A model generated the notes under the pieces. The model searched no databases. It had not been told where the DNA came from and worked only from the letters and a program-made list of their open reading frames with translations. A stretch of DNA of 64,000 bases, taken from assembly GCF_958450345.1 (NCBI RefSeq), contig NC_088781.1:69637240-69701239 (forward strand). The letters run 5' to 3'. Shown one piece after another: positions 38,861-51,765 of this stretch; the stretch's first letter is position 1, and the number at the start of each line of letters is the position of its first letter. The DNA is from Calliphora vicina. Taxonomy: Eukaryota; Arthropoda; Insecta; Diptera; Calliphoridae. Position numbers and translations under genes: made by a program.

Positions 38861-39491
38861 GTATTCACACGGTAGTCATAAAGTCGTATGTCATAAAATA
38901 ATAACACGAAAAAATATGACTGCTGTGAGCAACCCTCATAAGTTAGTGTGCTATTTCAAATTTGAGTCAGCTGATAAAAGAAAAAAACAATTATAAACAA
39001 TTACAAATATTTTTAATAAAAAATGCCAAAAACAATTTAATTTAAATAAACTTAATAATAAAGTAAATAAAATCTTACCTGAGAATCTTCTAAACCATCA
39101 ATTTTTAAAAATATATATTAAAAAATTTCTTGCCACAAAATAAATTGTTTAAGTACATAAACATAAACAGCTGTTGTCGGTGACTAAGCCGGCAAATTTT
39201 AAATACGTTTGACTGGCAGCCAAGTCAGCTAAAGTATACAAACAACATTTTCTTACTTTTTGTATATGTCTCAATGCGGCTACTTCTAAATATTATCACC
39301 GGCTCGATGAAGAGTTTTTCCCTTTCGACTTAGATTTACACTGTTTAGTTATGACAAAACAATAAACACAGTATAAAAGGTCTTGTTATTTTATGACTTT
39401 TTTCTTTGAAACACAACAAAATTTTTTTAAAACTATTGTAAAACTTTAGTACTTTATGACAATATGACTTGATAGGACACCGTGTGAATAC
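38861..39491. mobile_element. MITE (family L copy 2)
   Basis: Ends GTATTCACACGG / CCGTGTGAATAC, with further pairing of TCATAAAGTCGTATGTCATA against TTTATGACAATATGACTTGA. The element is 631 bp and related to 5501-5761. No target duplication is visible. Confidence 0.65.
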
Positions 39492-39619
39492 CCCAAATAT
39501 ATAAATGTCTCTACAAAATACGTTAAATTTACCTACACATTTGTGTAGGCGGGGACGGAAAAGGCTAATATACATACATATATCCCTATGGACCATATAT
39601 GCTTAATCTCATGTTACTA

Positions 39620-39770
39620 GATTAATTATTACAGAAAATTTAAAAAGTACAATTAAAAAATCCTTTGTGGGTAGACACTGATTCTGGATCATCTAATGTT
39701 TCTACATTCATTATTATGGATAATTCAATATGCACCATTAGATGGACGAAAAAGGCATTAGTTAGTTTTG
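39620..39770. repeat. Family M repeat fragment
   Basis: AAAAAGTACAATT, GATTCTGGATCATCTAATG and TATGCACCATTAGATGGAC motifs resemble the blocks at 15.2 and 36.5 kb. Confidence 0.4.
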
Positions 39771-42158
39771 CAGATTAGTTGTTTCCAATGTATAACGACA
39801 TTGATCTTGTGTTTAACTTGTAAAGCCACAACATTTTGATTTGAATTAAAATCGCAATAGCATTTCTTTATGTTTTTACAGCGAGTTGCTATAATTGAAG
39901 CATTATATTAATTCCGTTCACTTCTACTGCATCCGAATAAGAATTAATTTTAGCTGGGAAAATGAAATGCTTTCGTTTTGTGAAATAAAGCTGTTACAAG
40001 CGGACTTTTAATCCTCGCAGACATTTTGAGTTCTAATCGCTCAACTAGAGCGTCTTCGTTATTTGTCGTTGATTGTATGTATATTGATAGCTAAATACTT
40101 AGTAGCTTCAGAAGATGTAGTAGCTACAGCTTTAATTCAAAACAAGTGGCAAACATTTTTCTTGATTTTTTTTTTGTTGTTTTTAAATTATTGCTTTTGC
40201 AAAATTAAGTGCAATCTTGCAATAAATGGATGTTGCAGCAGCATTAGTAAATAACATGGCTGCAAAAAATATGAAGAAAGAGAATTAAAGTGAAACAACA
40301 ACCACAAGAACTAACGCTGCAACATCATCCAAGTTCATTTCGCGCAACAGCAGGAGTTAACATCGCAGGCGTACTGGCACTCACTCATTGCTCCCTGGTA
40401 GTAGCTAAACTCCATTATCTGAAAATAGCCTACCACAACTCATTCGCCGGTTTAGTTCGGTATTGGAATTACTTACTATTTTTATTCCAATACCAAACCA
40501 AATACATACAATGAATTGATGCGGACGGCATAGTTGGTTGGTGGTATTGTTTGTGACAACTGCTTCAAAAAAGTATGTAGTCCTTTGATCAATGTTTTCC
40601 AAATGGGCATCCGTAAGAACATTACAAGAGGTCCGCTAAGAAGTCTAAAAAAATGAAAAAACTATTTTAAAAATTCTTAATCTTGCATATCACCGAGGGT
40701 GGTTGTATCCTCATCCCTCATCCGTTGGTATGAATTCAAATCTTAAACTCGTATTCTTTAGCTGTGTGTGTTTTATTGAAATCCATTTCGAAATTACGAA
40801 TTTACCACAGATTTTACGTAACATTTAAAATTATAGCCCAAGACCATTTGTGCCTTTCTCTTTCAGTCATGTTCCTTACCAACATCCACAACTAGATCTT
40901 CGGACTTGAGTTTTGTGGCTGACAGAGTTGAAAATCGAAACAAATTTAACAAAAAAACGTGTGTTGTTTTTGATTTTGTTTTTTTTTTCTTATATATTCT
41001 TTTACATACTGATTAACTATATTCTTTTACCTCCTACCACTCTTCCACGTCTTAACTATACTGTACTTTTTGTACCTTTTGGACAAGTTTAACTTTATTA
41101 TTACTCAATCCAAAGAAAATATACATAGCTGAAGTCATATAGCGGAAACTCAAACAAAAAAATCACACATACGAGTGTTGTTTTTATTTTCTTACTAATA
41201 TATTCTCACCACTTAGGTTTTTGACAACTGAATTAGGTCTTTGACAGTTTGCTGAAGATTTAAACATAAAATGGGATCAAAAATGACAAAAATTACTTTT
41301 TGGATAATTTTGGTCCATCACAATAATTTGAAAGTTCCTTTAATCGATAGGTGTATAAATAAGTTAATTATGTATGTATGTCCTTATCCATAATAGTATT
41401 TTCAATTAAAATTAGATTTATAAACATTTCATATTTAAAAATGAACACAAAATATCGTTAGTAGAGTATTAACATTCAAACAAGACCAACAATGTTTTTG
41501 CTTTTCAGTCTTAAACTGCTCATCTCAAGCAAAAGAATCTCAACTTAAACAGGCTAAAAACAAAATAATAACAACAAATGAGAATACGAATACAGCCCAG
41601 TTGTTGCTTCCTAGTGCGGTTCAATTTAATTCATATGCAAGTCATGTCATGGCCTTAAACCGGATCACAAGAGATGGCGGTCAAAGCTAAGCAATGTATG
41701 TATAGTCAGTTCGTACTCGTACCTGTACACAAGACGTTGCACTGAAATAAATTTATATATAGTAGCTCAGCGGGAACAATTGTTAGGGCTTCACTTTGTA
41801 GGCCTTCTAAAAATTTCGATACTTATTCTACAAAAAATATATAAAACCAGACATATAGTAAATCATTTTTAACTTTGGCCTTTTGTTAAGAAATGTAAAA
41901 TTTTTTTAAAAAAAATATACGACTCAGAAAAATAAAATTTTGCATTTCCCTAAAAAAAAATTTAATTTTGTCCATAATGTTCACATCTCACTCCAGGCTG
42001 GTAATATGCTTGATTTAAAATACATCATAGTACCAAAAACTATTGTGCGTTTGGGAAACTCAACTAGTTTTTCCCCCAGACCCTTCCGAATTTAACTTAT
42101 CTTAGATCAATATTTTTAATTTGGACTAAGAGAAGCACTTTTATTGATAAATATAATG
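39771..42158. other. Longer unique-looking region without a recognised gene
   Basis: Less repetitive and locally more complex sequence (for example 40250-40620, rich in AACAACAACC/GCAACA) that could be a noncoding exon or regulatory DNA; I cannot assign it. A 41-bp segment at 41612-41652 recurs exactly at 47511-47551. Confidence 0.35.
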
Positions 42159-44527
42159 TATATGGGGGATTTCATGTCAAGTGAACCAATTTTTAAAATC
42201 GATGTCTTCCGATTGAGATGAAATTAGCACCAAGGTTAGACCTATTGGATAGTAATTCAGATTCAATTTTTCAACAAGATCGGTCAAGAACTCTCTGAGT
42301 TATAGGTGGTCAAAATTAGACATTTTGGTCAAACATGTGTTTTTTCTCATCCATGTAACTAATTACCTAATGTTCTTAGCAAAGTGTGTCAAAAATAGTT
42401 TAGATAACTATTTCTTCAATTTTTCGAAAAAAAATATTTAAAAAAAATTAAAAAATGTTTAATATTTTTTTAAATGTTTCTAATTCAAGACATACCATTT
42501 TTGAGTTAAAACATTTTTTTTTAATTTATCCCACTCGAATCCCACTACGAGACCAAAAAGCTCATAAAGGAATAGACCTAAGCTTTCTTTTGAGCAAAAA
42601 AAATTAAAAAAGAGCCCATTTTGGAAAAAAAGTCAAAAAAGTTTTTGATTTTGCCAACAAAAAAAATCAAAAATTGTATATCTTGAGTTACAAAACATTT
42701 ATTTCGATATATATCCCACTCCCATCCCACTAAGCGACAAAAACCCTCTTTTGAGCGAAAAAAAAATTTAAAAAAGTTAGATTTTGCAAAAACAATCTCA
42801 AAAATTTTATGCTTTAAGTTACAAAATATTTATTTTGATAGATATTCCACTCGCATCCAACTAAGCGACTAAAAAGGTATTCAAGGGAAAGACCTAAGCT
42901 TTCATTTGAAAAAAAAAAATAAATAAAAGGTCCCATTTGAAAAAAAAAGTTTTTGATTTTGCAAAAAAAGTCAAAAATAGCTTGTTTTGAGTTACAAAAC
43001 ATTTATTTTGATAGATATCGAACTCGCATCCCACTAAGCGACACATAAGATAAAAAAGGGCCCATTGAAAAAAAAAAAGTAAAAAAAGTTTTTGATTTCG
43101 GAAAAAAAATATTAAACATTTTTTATTTTTTTTTAAATATTTTTCGAAAGATTGAAGAAATAGCTATCTAAACTATTTGGGACACCCTTTGCTAAGAACA
43201 ATAGGTAATAAGTAGGGGCGGATTTTCATGCATTTATTATTGGAAAATATGCGCCTAAAAAATGCTTCAAAAAAATCAAAATATGACCTAAAAATTTAAA
43301 AAATATGCACTTATATTTTTGTGCAGAAACATAAAATAATTAAGTATGGATTTCGAAATGTCTTAAAAATACACAACACTGTTGCCAGCAGTTAGAACTC
43401 TTTAAATTATACTAGGAATTAAACAATTAAAGTTCTAAAACTATTTTTAACATAACTTTTCTTCTAAAAAACGATGGATATTTATATTAATTGTAATATC
43501 ATGGTATAAATACATGTTTAAAGCCAAGAGCTTCTATATTGTGACTTTCCCTTTAAAATCATCAATATTTTGATCGTGCTGTAAAGTAGGATCCAACCTT
43601 AATATTTATCTCGTCAATTGGTTAATTTATACATCCCATGTAATCTAGCATAAAGACAATTGTCACTTAAGTGTCTCTATGTAATCGATAGTGTAGGGAC
43701 TTCAACCTTTAATTGTGTAGTGTATTTGTCTCTAAGTTATCCAAAATCACTAGTTTACGACAGTCTCGTAGAACTGCTTGGAAATTACTGTCAGGAGCGG
43801 TTACTGTGTAGGTGAAGTTGCAAAATCATTCGATAACGAAATCTCTTATAAATCGAATGTGCAATGAAAACAAATATGAATGTTTTCGACACATTTAATG
43901 AATTTTTGATACTTAAAAAACTAAACTTTTTTGAAGAAAAATGTTTTGAAATGATAATTTTCAATTACTGATAGAGAAATGAAGAACTTAATGCCAGTTT
44001 CTCGATGTCGAAAGAAGTTAGTCGATAAAATTTACTGCTATTTCTATAACAAATTCGACAAAAAATTTTTTGTCGAAACAATGCATTGCCCATTAACGAC
44101 AAAAAATTATATTTTTATTAAAAATTGGCATAATATGCATATAAATATGCATGTTGAAGTAAAATATAACAAAATATGCATTATCAATAAAATATGCAAA
44201 AATATGCACTAACAAATCGATGCCATTTTGCAGCAAAATGTGCGATTTGGATAGATAATTAGACTACATTGTATTTGGACGTTCGAGAAAAAACATGCAT
44301 TTGCATATAAATCCGCCCCCTAGTAATAAGTTACATGGATGAGAAAAAACACATGATTGGCCAAAATGTCAAATTTTGACTTATAACTCAGAGAGTTCTT
44401 GACCGATCTTGTTGAAAAATAGTGTCTGAGTTACTATCCAATAGGTCTAACCTTGGTGCAAATTTCATCCCGATCGGAAGACATCGATTTTAAAAATTGG
44501 TTCACTTGACGTGAAATCCCCCATATA
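42159..44527. mobile_element. Foldback element (family G) with nested hAT
   Basis: The ends TATATGGGGGATTTCATGTC / GACGTGAAATCCCCCATATA belong to arms of about 300 bp (42159-42470 against 43100-43212 plus 44331-44527), the right arm being split by the nested hAT. TA may be the target duplication. Between the arms about four degenerate units of 130-170 bp repeat a CACTCGCATCCCACTAAGCG motif (about 42533, 42716, 42847, 43020). No transposase. Confidence 0.8.
43213..44322. mobile_element. Nested hAT-type element, ends TAGGGGCGGATTT
   Basis: Ends TAGGGGCGGATTT and, inverted, TAGGGGGCGGATTT are flanked by a perfect 8-bp duplication GTAATAAG (43205-43212 and 44323-44330). The 1110-bp interior is rich in AATATGCA motifs at both ends and has no recognisable transposase. 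A fragment of this family is at 8930-9110. It interrupts the right arm of the surrounding foldback element. Confidence 0.88.
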
Positions 44528-46530
44528 TAATACAACAGTCTTAACAAAACCATTAAGAATATATTCGGAATCAGCCGAAGCAGAAAAAACTCTTAAAAAT
44601 TGTACATGTCTAAGATGCCTTACTTTGAGACTCCTACTTTGACCATGTAAAATGTTATGTTAATCGGTCAGATAGAAATGGTAGAATAGTGCTGTATAAG
44701 GTGCCCGTAAAAATTATAGAGTCACTCTCTGTTATGTTAATCCAAAAACACAAATAGTATTGATGAATATTTTTGGGTAAAATACTTGTTGCTCAAACAT
44801 TGTTCAGATAACAATCCTTTTTTAATGTTCTTAGCCTTATATCCCGCCGATCATTCAAAATTATAATTTTCAGCACTTCAACCGAATTATACTTATATTT
44901 TCAGAATAATTCGAAACATGCCGCATTAAGATCTGGTGATCATGCCTACGATTCCATAACAGACAATACATGTTGCACAAACCAGGTCTTAGTTGATCTA
45001 GGTGTCCCTGTGTCTGATAAATGAGGCCTTTGGAAGGCCTCTTTACTATATATTTGTCCCGCTGGGAGACGAGGAGTAAGTACGAATACTTACTCGTATT
45101 TATGTATGTGGCAAATAACATGTTGAATAGATGGATGGATGAATGGTCGGATGGATGGATGGGCTGTAAGTTATGCACTTACGTAGGAAGGATAGTTGAA
45201 TGGTAGGTAGGTTGTTTAGCTGGCAGGCAGGCAGGCAGGCAGCGAGGCAACAATCTATACTCGTGTATAGCACCCATTCGAGTTAAGGTGGAAAGGTGTG
45301 TGCATTTTAAGAATAAACTTGTCTTTGTACATTTGAACCTGAGCGTCGTACACATACATATTTATGTTATGTAGATACATTAGGGGGACACTATATTAAA
45401 AGATAGTTTAAGAGAGAACTTTTTTTATTTTAAGTGAATTCGTGCATTTTAGAATTTTACAGAGTGATGTTATGCTATTAACCAGCAAACAAGTACTTGT
45501 CAGTGACTACTACATAGCACCTTAATTACTCAGAAGTAGTGGAGTAATGGCTGGATTTTAATTTGATAAATAAGTACTTAATTATTAGATATTTATTAAA
45601 TGCATACATGTATAACTGCAAAGTGTCATAAAAGGTATCAACATAATTATCATTTATTTAAGAATATTTTACGCATAAGTAGTTAAGTTTTTTCTAAAGT
45701 CACTATATCCTATCCGAAGCTCAAAAACTGTCGTCACATGATTCGTTACAGTATCATACCGTAACTATCCTGACATTCTATTTGTACTAATAACGGATTC
45801 TGTAAGTAGCTGTAAATACTTTTTTATTCATACGAATAATTTAAAACAAAATAGATTTAATTATACAAAAATATTGAATCAGTGGACCGAAAATGTATTA
45901 TTTTACTTAAGTTATTTTTCATATTCTCAATGTATTAACTCTGAATAATTACCAAGAGATTACATTTTACTATTTAATAAATATAGTAATATAATAGACG
46001 TCTTATATTATTTTGTTTTGTCAAGTTCGATACATGCCAAATCCCAAAAAAACGCTGAACAAGTTTGGAAATATTGAGAAATTGCAATAGACAACACATA
46101 AATGAATGAAATAAGTGTTTAAGTACCACCTTAATCAGTTCGAAGATGAAATATTAAATATTTCGCTGGCAGTCAGTCGACTTGCCCCCATCACTGTTCA
46201 AACGCTGAATAAAGTTTCGTTGCTGGTTGACTACAAGTGCCTTTATACAACTTGTGTGTTGTTATTATGGTTCAATTTTTTTCGGACAGGAAGTTTAAAA
46301 ATATAATGATTTAATGAAACATTATTGTACGATGTTAGATTTTGAATTGTTTTTAACGATAATATCGGTGTAGAATAGTAGTAACACATCTCTAAAGTCA
46401 TCGAAAGTAACACCAAAAATTAATTTATAAAATCAAATTCGTCTTTTGTTTTTTTGTTTTATATGAAGGACTATGATCGGGCATTTGATATTTTAATAAT
46501 TTCTTTTAACTCTAGCTCTGGCACTATTTA
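44528..46530. other. Intergenic, simple repeats only
   Basis: Contains a (GGAT)-rich stretch (45128-45161) and a (GGCA)n stretch (45221-45241). No gene or delimited element was recognised. Confidence 0.4.
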
Positions 46531-46539
46531 CATACATAC

Positions 46540-47215
46540 AGTGACTTAAACGCAAAATCGGACAAGAGTTTTTCTGATATAAATGTGCTCTAAAGATAAA
46601 GGGATGTATCAAAAAAATAGTTTTTTTCGCTTCTATTGACACTCCACATACCAATATCTCTAAAAAAAATAACAAAAACTAAAATTTGCATAATTGAAAT
46701 TGTAAACTTTTGCATAAAAACCAAAATAACTCAATTTCTTGCGCCAAACACAAAATCGGACAAAGTAAAATAGGTATTCAAAAGTTGGCGATAAATATTT
46801 AGTTGCATATCCTTTGTTGTCTCGAATGACCTGTAATCGCTTTTGAATCGATTTTACCAAGTTTTGGCATATTTCCGGCTCTTTTGAGGTCCATGCTTCC
46901 AGTAAGGACTCTTTTATCTGAACTAACGTGTTAAATTTTATTTGATGCTCTCTCCTAGCTAATTCCTCCCAAAGATGCTCAATTGCATTAAAGTCTGGGC
47001 TCTGTGCAGGAGTTTCTATAAGTTTGGGACAGTTATGGATCAACCAACGATTTGCAACACCTGATGTGCGCTTGGGATCGTAGTCTTGATAAAAGGAAAA
47101 GATGTTTTCTGTACCCACTTTTTCGCAATTTGCTCTAAATTTTGCTTCAAAATGTTGAGATAGACAAATTTGTCCACTTTGCCATCGATAAAATGCAAAT
47201 TTCATATTCCGACAC
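46540..47215 (-). pseudogene. Tc1-family transposase relic
   Basis: The minus-strand frame has FYQDYDPKRTS, LIHNCPKLIETPAQSPDF, NAIEHLWEELARR and a conserved tail ending KGYATKYL. The second catalytic Asp and the Glu are present. Upstream, frame +1 reads LHFIDGKVDKFVYLNILKQN, showing a frameshift. The 3' side reaches a CAGTGACTTAAACGCAAAAT terminus next to TA at about 46540. The first catalytic Asp was not found. Confidence 0.8.
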
Positions 47216-47379
47216 TCAATATGCGGCCCCAACACATAAACAAAATAGAAGATTTTTGGGACAAAGTAGTAAATTTGTTGGTAAACCACCGTAAAGCGCA
47301 TTTTTATTGATAGTTGCCATTATTTTAAGCATTTAATCACTGGCGGAAGTAAAATTATTGCACATGGATCAGACTGCAA

Positions 47380-47510
47380 GTTGTTGCCGAATTCTATTAT
47401 AAAAACACAAAAGCCCCTGTTAAGCATGGAGTAGGCTCTGTTATGGCTTTTGAGTGCCGGAGTATGAAATTTGCATTTTATCGATGGCAAAGTGGACAAA
47501 TTTGTCCACT
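47380..47510 (+). pseudogene. Inverted second Tc1 transposase fragment
   Basis: The + strand reads WIRLQVVAEFYYKNTKAPVK, then HGVGSVMAFECRSMK. About 45 bp (47463-47510) are the exact inverse of 47163-47206, so two pieces of the same Tc1 family lie head to head. Confidence 0.65.
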
Positions 47511-47639
47511 TAGTGCGGTTCAATTTAATTCATATGCAAGTCATGTCATGGTCAATGGTTCAACAATATTTTTATATAAGAAATTAAACGTATTTACTAA
47601 TGTGAATAGTGACACGATTCGTAGAAAAATATTGATGTC

Positions 47640-47924
47640 AGAGCTAGGGTAAAATATTTGATTTAATTTAAAAAAAAATATATAAAAAGGCTTTTTTATC
47701 ATTTCTATAAAAAGCTAGTCGAGTTCACATTGGGAACATGTAAAAAAAGAATGAAGATCTTATTTTTGGTAGAAAAAAATTTCGTTGGATTTGTATACAA
47801 TATCAATTTGATTCTGAAAGAAAACTTAACGTAAATGATTGTAAAATATCTATCGAATCTTGGCCATTTTTAAATAAATATTTTTGATTTGCAAAAATCT
47901 AATAATATTAATATTAATCTGCAA
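47640..47924. other. Spacer, nothing recognised
   Basis: AT-rich, between Tc1 and LINE relics. Confidence 0.3.
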
Positions 47925-48430
47925 GCTGACGAGATCGATCTTTTGGTCGATTTACCACTATCCTGCTGTAAATCACTCATACAGCGTAAATTGTATGAGA
48001 CTGCTCAGCTCAGATGGTCTAGTTTGACAAATTGCTCAATATCGAGGCTCACTTGGCCCGTTTTTGACCATCATTGGTCAATGTCCCTCACGGCCCTATC
48101 ATGGGCTCGGCTAAGAATTTTGATATCTGCTTAATTGGTGCGCATGCTAGGAGACTGAACACTTTATATAGTGACTTCTGTAGAAGTTGCCATGAAGGAA
48201 ACGGTTGATAATCTCCTCTGTATTTGCCTTACTCTATCGGGGCAATGGACTAGCGGATCTATCTAGTGTGGACACACATTCGTTTGTCAGGTTGGTTCAT
48301 TGCCGAACCAACCTGACAAACCCATTCCAACATGTGAAGGACCTCTTGAGGACCTGAGCAGGATCCTTAGGGAATCACAAAGGGACCCAAGTGAGCTGGC
48401 TTAGTTTTGGTTGTACAGATAGTTTCCGGC
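47925..48430 (+). pseudogene. I-group LINE ORF2 3' fragment
   Basis: ORF2 C-terminal sequence on the + strand reads SLTNCSISRLTWPVF, then ALSWARLRILISALIGAHAR, then after frameshifts YSDFCRSCHEGN and LLCICLTLSGQWTSG. This is the post-RNase H zinc-knuckle-like region (CRSC...H...C.CP.L) of RNase H-bearing LINEs. A 23-bp palindrome-like segment (GTTGGTTCATTGCCGAACCAAC) follows at about 48290. 5'-truncated and degenerate. Confidence 0.7.
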
Positions 48431-49383
48431 GGTTTCAATTAGTAAAAAGTTTTACATTTATATAAATTATATTCAAATGGCATTATATTTAGTCTTACGA
48501 CTAATGTTAAAATAAGAACCAAAAACTAAATATTGTACATATGTACTTCTAAAAGTGCCTGTATTTTTCCATGTATTATTGAACAAATGCTACGACCTAA
48601 TGTGAAGTGATAATAACAGTTCAATGTAGTGCAGTGCACTCGCTTCCTAGTTGCTGATGTTCTGGTTGCTGTACAAGCTGCAAAAGGGCAAATAAACAAG
48701 AAATATGAAACATTTTGAGCATTTGAAGCTAACAACCAAGCAGCATGCTTTTGGATTCTATTGCTCTGCATTTTATTTTCTTCTTGATTTAACGCTCCAA
48801 TCTAAAGTCTGTCTACCAACGCAAGGCGACTTTATCGTTGCCATGTTGTCCAAATGTTCCTCGTTGGCCGCCCGGTAAACTTGTCTTGATTTCTTTTTAA
48901 ATGTTTTTTTGTATTTAATCTAATGTTCTCCAGCGATGGCGATGATGATGTTAATGGTGTCGTTCAGTTCAATAGTAGCAACAGTAACAACAGAATTAGC
49001 CAGTTACTGCTGCCGTTGCTACTGCTTGGCATCCGTCCATGAAACACCAGTCAGTCAATGTAGCCAAAGTGGAATTTAACAGAAGCACTTGTTTGGTGAT
49101 CCTGCTGATGGAGTGTCTTAAAACAAGAACATTGAATTGTTTTATATTGAAGAATTTAATGAAAACCGTTTGTACTCTGAATTCTAAATGGGTGTATAGA
49201 TGGTATTGTATTGAAAGGTGCATTTCAAATTAAAAACATTACCAAAACTCAAAATTTAAAATATTTGTAAGCCACTTGAATTTGTGAAATATTTATTTCG
49301 CTCCATTGAAAGTTGAATTTCTTTTCCAATAACTAATTTTCAAGGAATATCAAATGTGTATGTATGTGAATTTCTTATCGTCG
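48431..49383. other. Unique-looking region of higher complexity
   Basis: 48560-49080 has more balanced composition than its surroundings, with GATGGCGATGATGATG and AGTAGCAACAGTAACAACAG stretches. It could be noncoding exon or regulatory DNA. No convincing coding frame. Confidence 0.35.
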
Positions 49384-50247
49384 CGACGCACAGTGGGTTC
49401 CATGGTACCCAAAGTGGCGATTAATTCATAGAAACCGTAGTTTTAAAATACATATTAATATTTTGATTGATGATTTATTTTAAGCACATAAAAATACAGC
49501 ATTTTGGAGAAAAAAGTTAAAAGACAATTTTTTTAACCCTTTAAGTGCAAAAAAATACCTTAATTCACAATATATCCTGTAACTTTGGAATTGAAAACGA
49601 TAAATTAATGAATCAAATTGGAAATAAAAGCCTTCTTAATGTGCTATTAAAAAATTCAAATCATAAATTTATTATATGTATTTATATTAGTATAAATTCA
49701 ATTTAAATTCCAATTTTTGTTTTACACAAAATTTTATAAATGTAAACACTTTTCAAAAAAGTCACAAAAGAGAGTATAATTTTTTAGTAATGAATAATCA
49801 TAAATAATTAAAAAACACTGGATTTCAGAAAAAAAAGTAAAAAAATAAATTTAACCCTTTAAGCGCATAATTGTTTTTTGGAAAAAAGTCCTTAGTTCAC
49901 AATTTATGCTGTGCTTATAATCATATCTGTATATTTTGAATATTTTTATTCAAAATATTTGCATAAACTTAATTATTTTTGAATTTTAGTTATATTTGAA
50001 AAAATAAATTTATATTGAAATCATTCTATATTATTCAAAATTGGATACTAATTAACATATATCTATTTAGAATATAAAACATTAAATTAAATTAATTATA
50101 AATTGAATTATTAATAAATAATTTTTAAATTTATCAAAGGTTTATAAAACGACTGTTGTATGGAAATATTGTTTTATAAACCTTTGAAAATTGTTTATGA
50201 ATATGGGGGTAAATCTTTAATATTGTATAGTTAATATTATACAACAG

Positions 50248-50345
50248 CTTGCAATATATGAAAAGTGAAAACATTAAGGAAGCAATACCTCCTCTTGGTC
50301 TTCGAATCGAATTTAGGAAGAAGCTTTTAAGTGGAAAAAATACAG
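50248..50345 (+). pseudogene. SAM-domain-like exon inside the Transib-like element
   Basis: One frame reads LQYMKSENIKEAIPPLGLRI, then EFRKKLLSGKNT, resembling the C-terminal helices of a SAM-type domain. It is preceded by an acceptor (ATACAACAG) and followed by ACAG|GTAAGC. A matching acceptor (TTCTACAG) lies 64 bp later at 50409, after which the frame reads VWRR and stops. This looks like a captured or element-encoded exon pair. The assignment is by motif only. Confidence 0.45.
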
Positions 50346-50589
50346 GTAAGCATTTAATAATACTGATTTTTGCAAATATAATTTAATAAATCTTAATCTT
50401 ATTCTACAGTTTGGCGTCGATGACGACACAATCCAAAGGTGGCAACTGGATAATTGAAGAAGATGACTTCCGTGGCGAAGGAGCTTTAAAATTGTTAAAT
50501 TGTATATTTTTTTATCTCATATTGCAAGTATGTATTATTAAATATTAAATTTTTAAAACAAAATTTATTAAAAATAAAAAATAATGTGT

Positions 50590-51008
50590 TTTTCTTAAAT
50601 CAATCTTAGTTTGGCTTACATCAAGTACGAATTCGAGCTTAAATCAATCCTATTTATGGATTATATCAAGTACGAATTCGTGCTTTAATCTAGTTCAGAA
50701 TTCTTGAAATAAGCTCATTTTGCGATTAATTCAATCTCAGACATTCTTAAATCAATCCGATTTTTGGATTATATCAAGTATGAATTCGTGCTTAAAACAA
50801 GTTTAGAATTCTTGAATCAAGCTCATTTGAAGATTAATTCAATCTCGGCCGTACTTAGGGACAGCTAAAATTAAGATTTTTGGTCTTGATGAATCCGTAC
50901 TTGAATCAAGTATTATGTACTCGGTTTAAGAAAATCCGTACTTACCCTACTATTGACACCGCTCCGGATTGATTTAAGTACGGATTACTCAATTTTTTTT
51001 ATGAGTGT
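50590..51008. repeat. Tandem repeat, unit about 118 bp
   Basis: Two adjacent units starting near 50655 and 50772 share GGATTATATCAAGTACGAAT, TCGTGCTT and GATTAATTCAATCTC. Partial units flank them. CAAGTACGGATT-like motifs recur in opposite orientation near 50980, suggesting a small nested TIR element. Confidence 0.6.
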
Positions 51009-51104
51009 AATATTACAACTTTTATATATTTCTGTAAACCATATTTAGCTGAATGAAAAAGCTCGAAATCAAATTCAAATATTCTCAGTCACCTTAAGAA
51101 ATGT

Positions 51105-51765
51105 AGTTCTGAAAAATAAAAACAAATTTTGAAATTTATTATCCGCAATTCCCAAAAAAGTGTTGAAAAATCCCAAAAATGTGAATTTTTAGTTTTTTTG
51201 GGTATAATATCCATACCAGGGTCGGGTTATCAGAACCCTCTACAGAATAATTAAAAACATATTGGGCGATTTAAAATCGCTTACTATATTTTGATATAAA
51301 ATATGCGATTTGAGAATTTTTGACCTAAAGTTGAATTTTACATAAAAATATACGTTTTTTGACTGGATCTGGTCCCCTCAGTATCAACAATTTTAAAATT
51401 TTTTTCATTTAAAATATTTGATGAAACGTTAGCTTTTTTTTCCGATAACTTTTTTCGAATGCATATAACTTTGGACTTAGTCATTATTTTTAAACAATTA
51501 TTTTTTTATTTGACACATACAAGTGTTGTTACTCCAATGAACGAATTGGAGAAAATCGGGAAATATTAGGATCCGCTGTTATCAAAAAACTGGAGTAGGG
51601 TGGGTAAAAATTAAAATTTAATTTTCAAATCCGAATATCTCCTAAGCTATAAGAGATAATTGATAGCTACAACGAAGTAGTTAGTGCTTAATGAGGTGAT
51701 TCTATATGTGTAATTTGTTTGAAATCGGAACACAAACGAAGAAATTGGATCTTTGTGAATATGAA
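51105..51765. repeat. Family F copy 2
   Basis: Collinear with 33480-34300 over most of its length. It lies inside the Transib-like element and is therefore a later arrival there. Confidence 0.7.

Noticed and set aside
39771..40620. Possible 5' exon of a neighbouring gene
   Set aside because: Composition is suggestive, but there is no open frame with recognisable protein and no paired splice signals that I could defend.
44870..45178. 102-codon minus-strand frame near GGAT and GGCA simple repeats
   Set aside because: No domain, signal peptide or codon pattern supports it.
50590..51008. Regularly spaced repeats considered as a CRISPR array
   Set aside because: Units are about 118 bp, degenerate, and in a eukaryotic genome; they are an ordinary tandem repeat.
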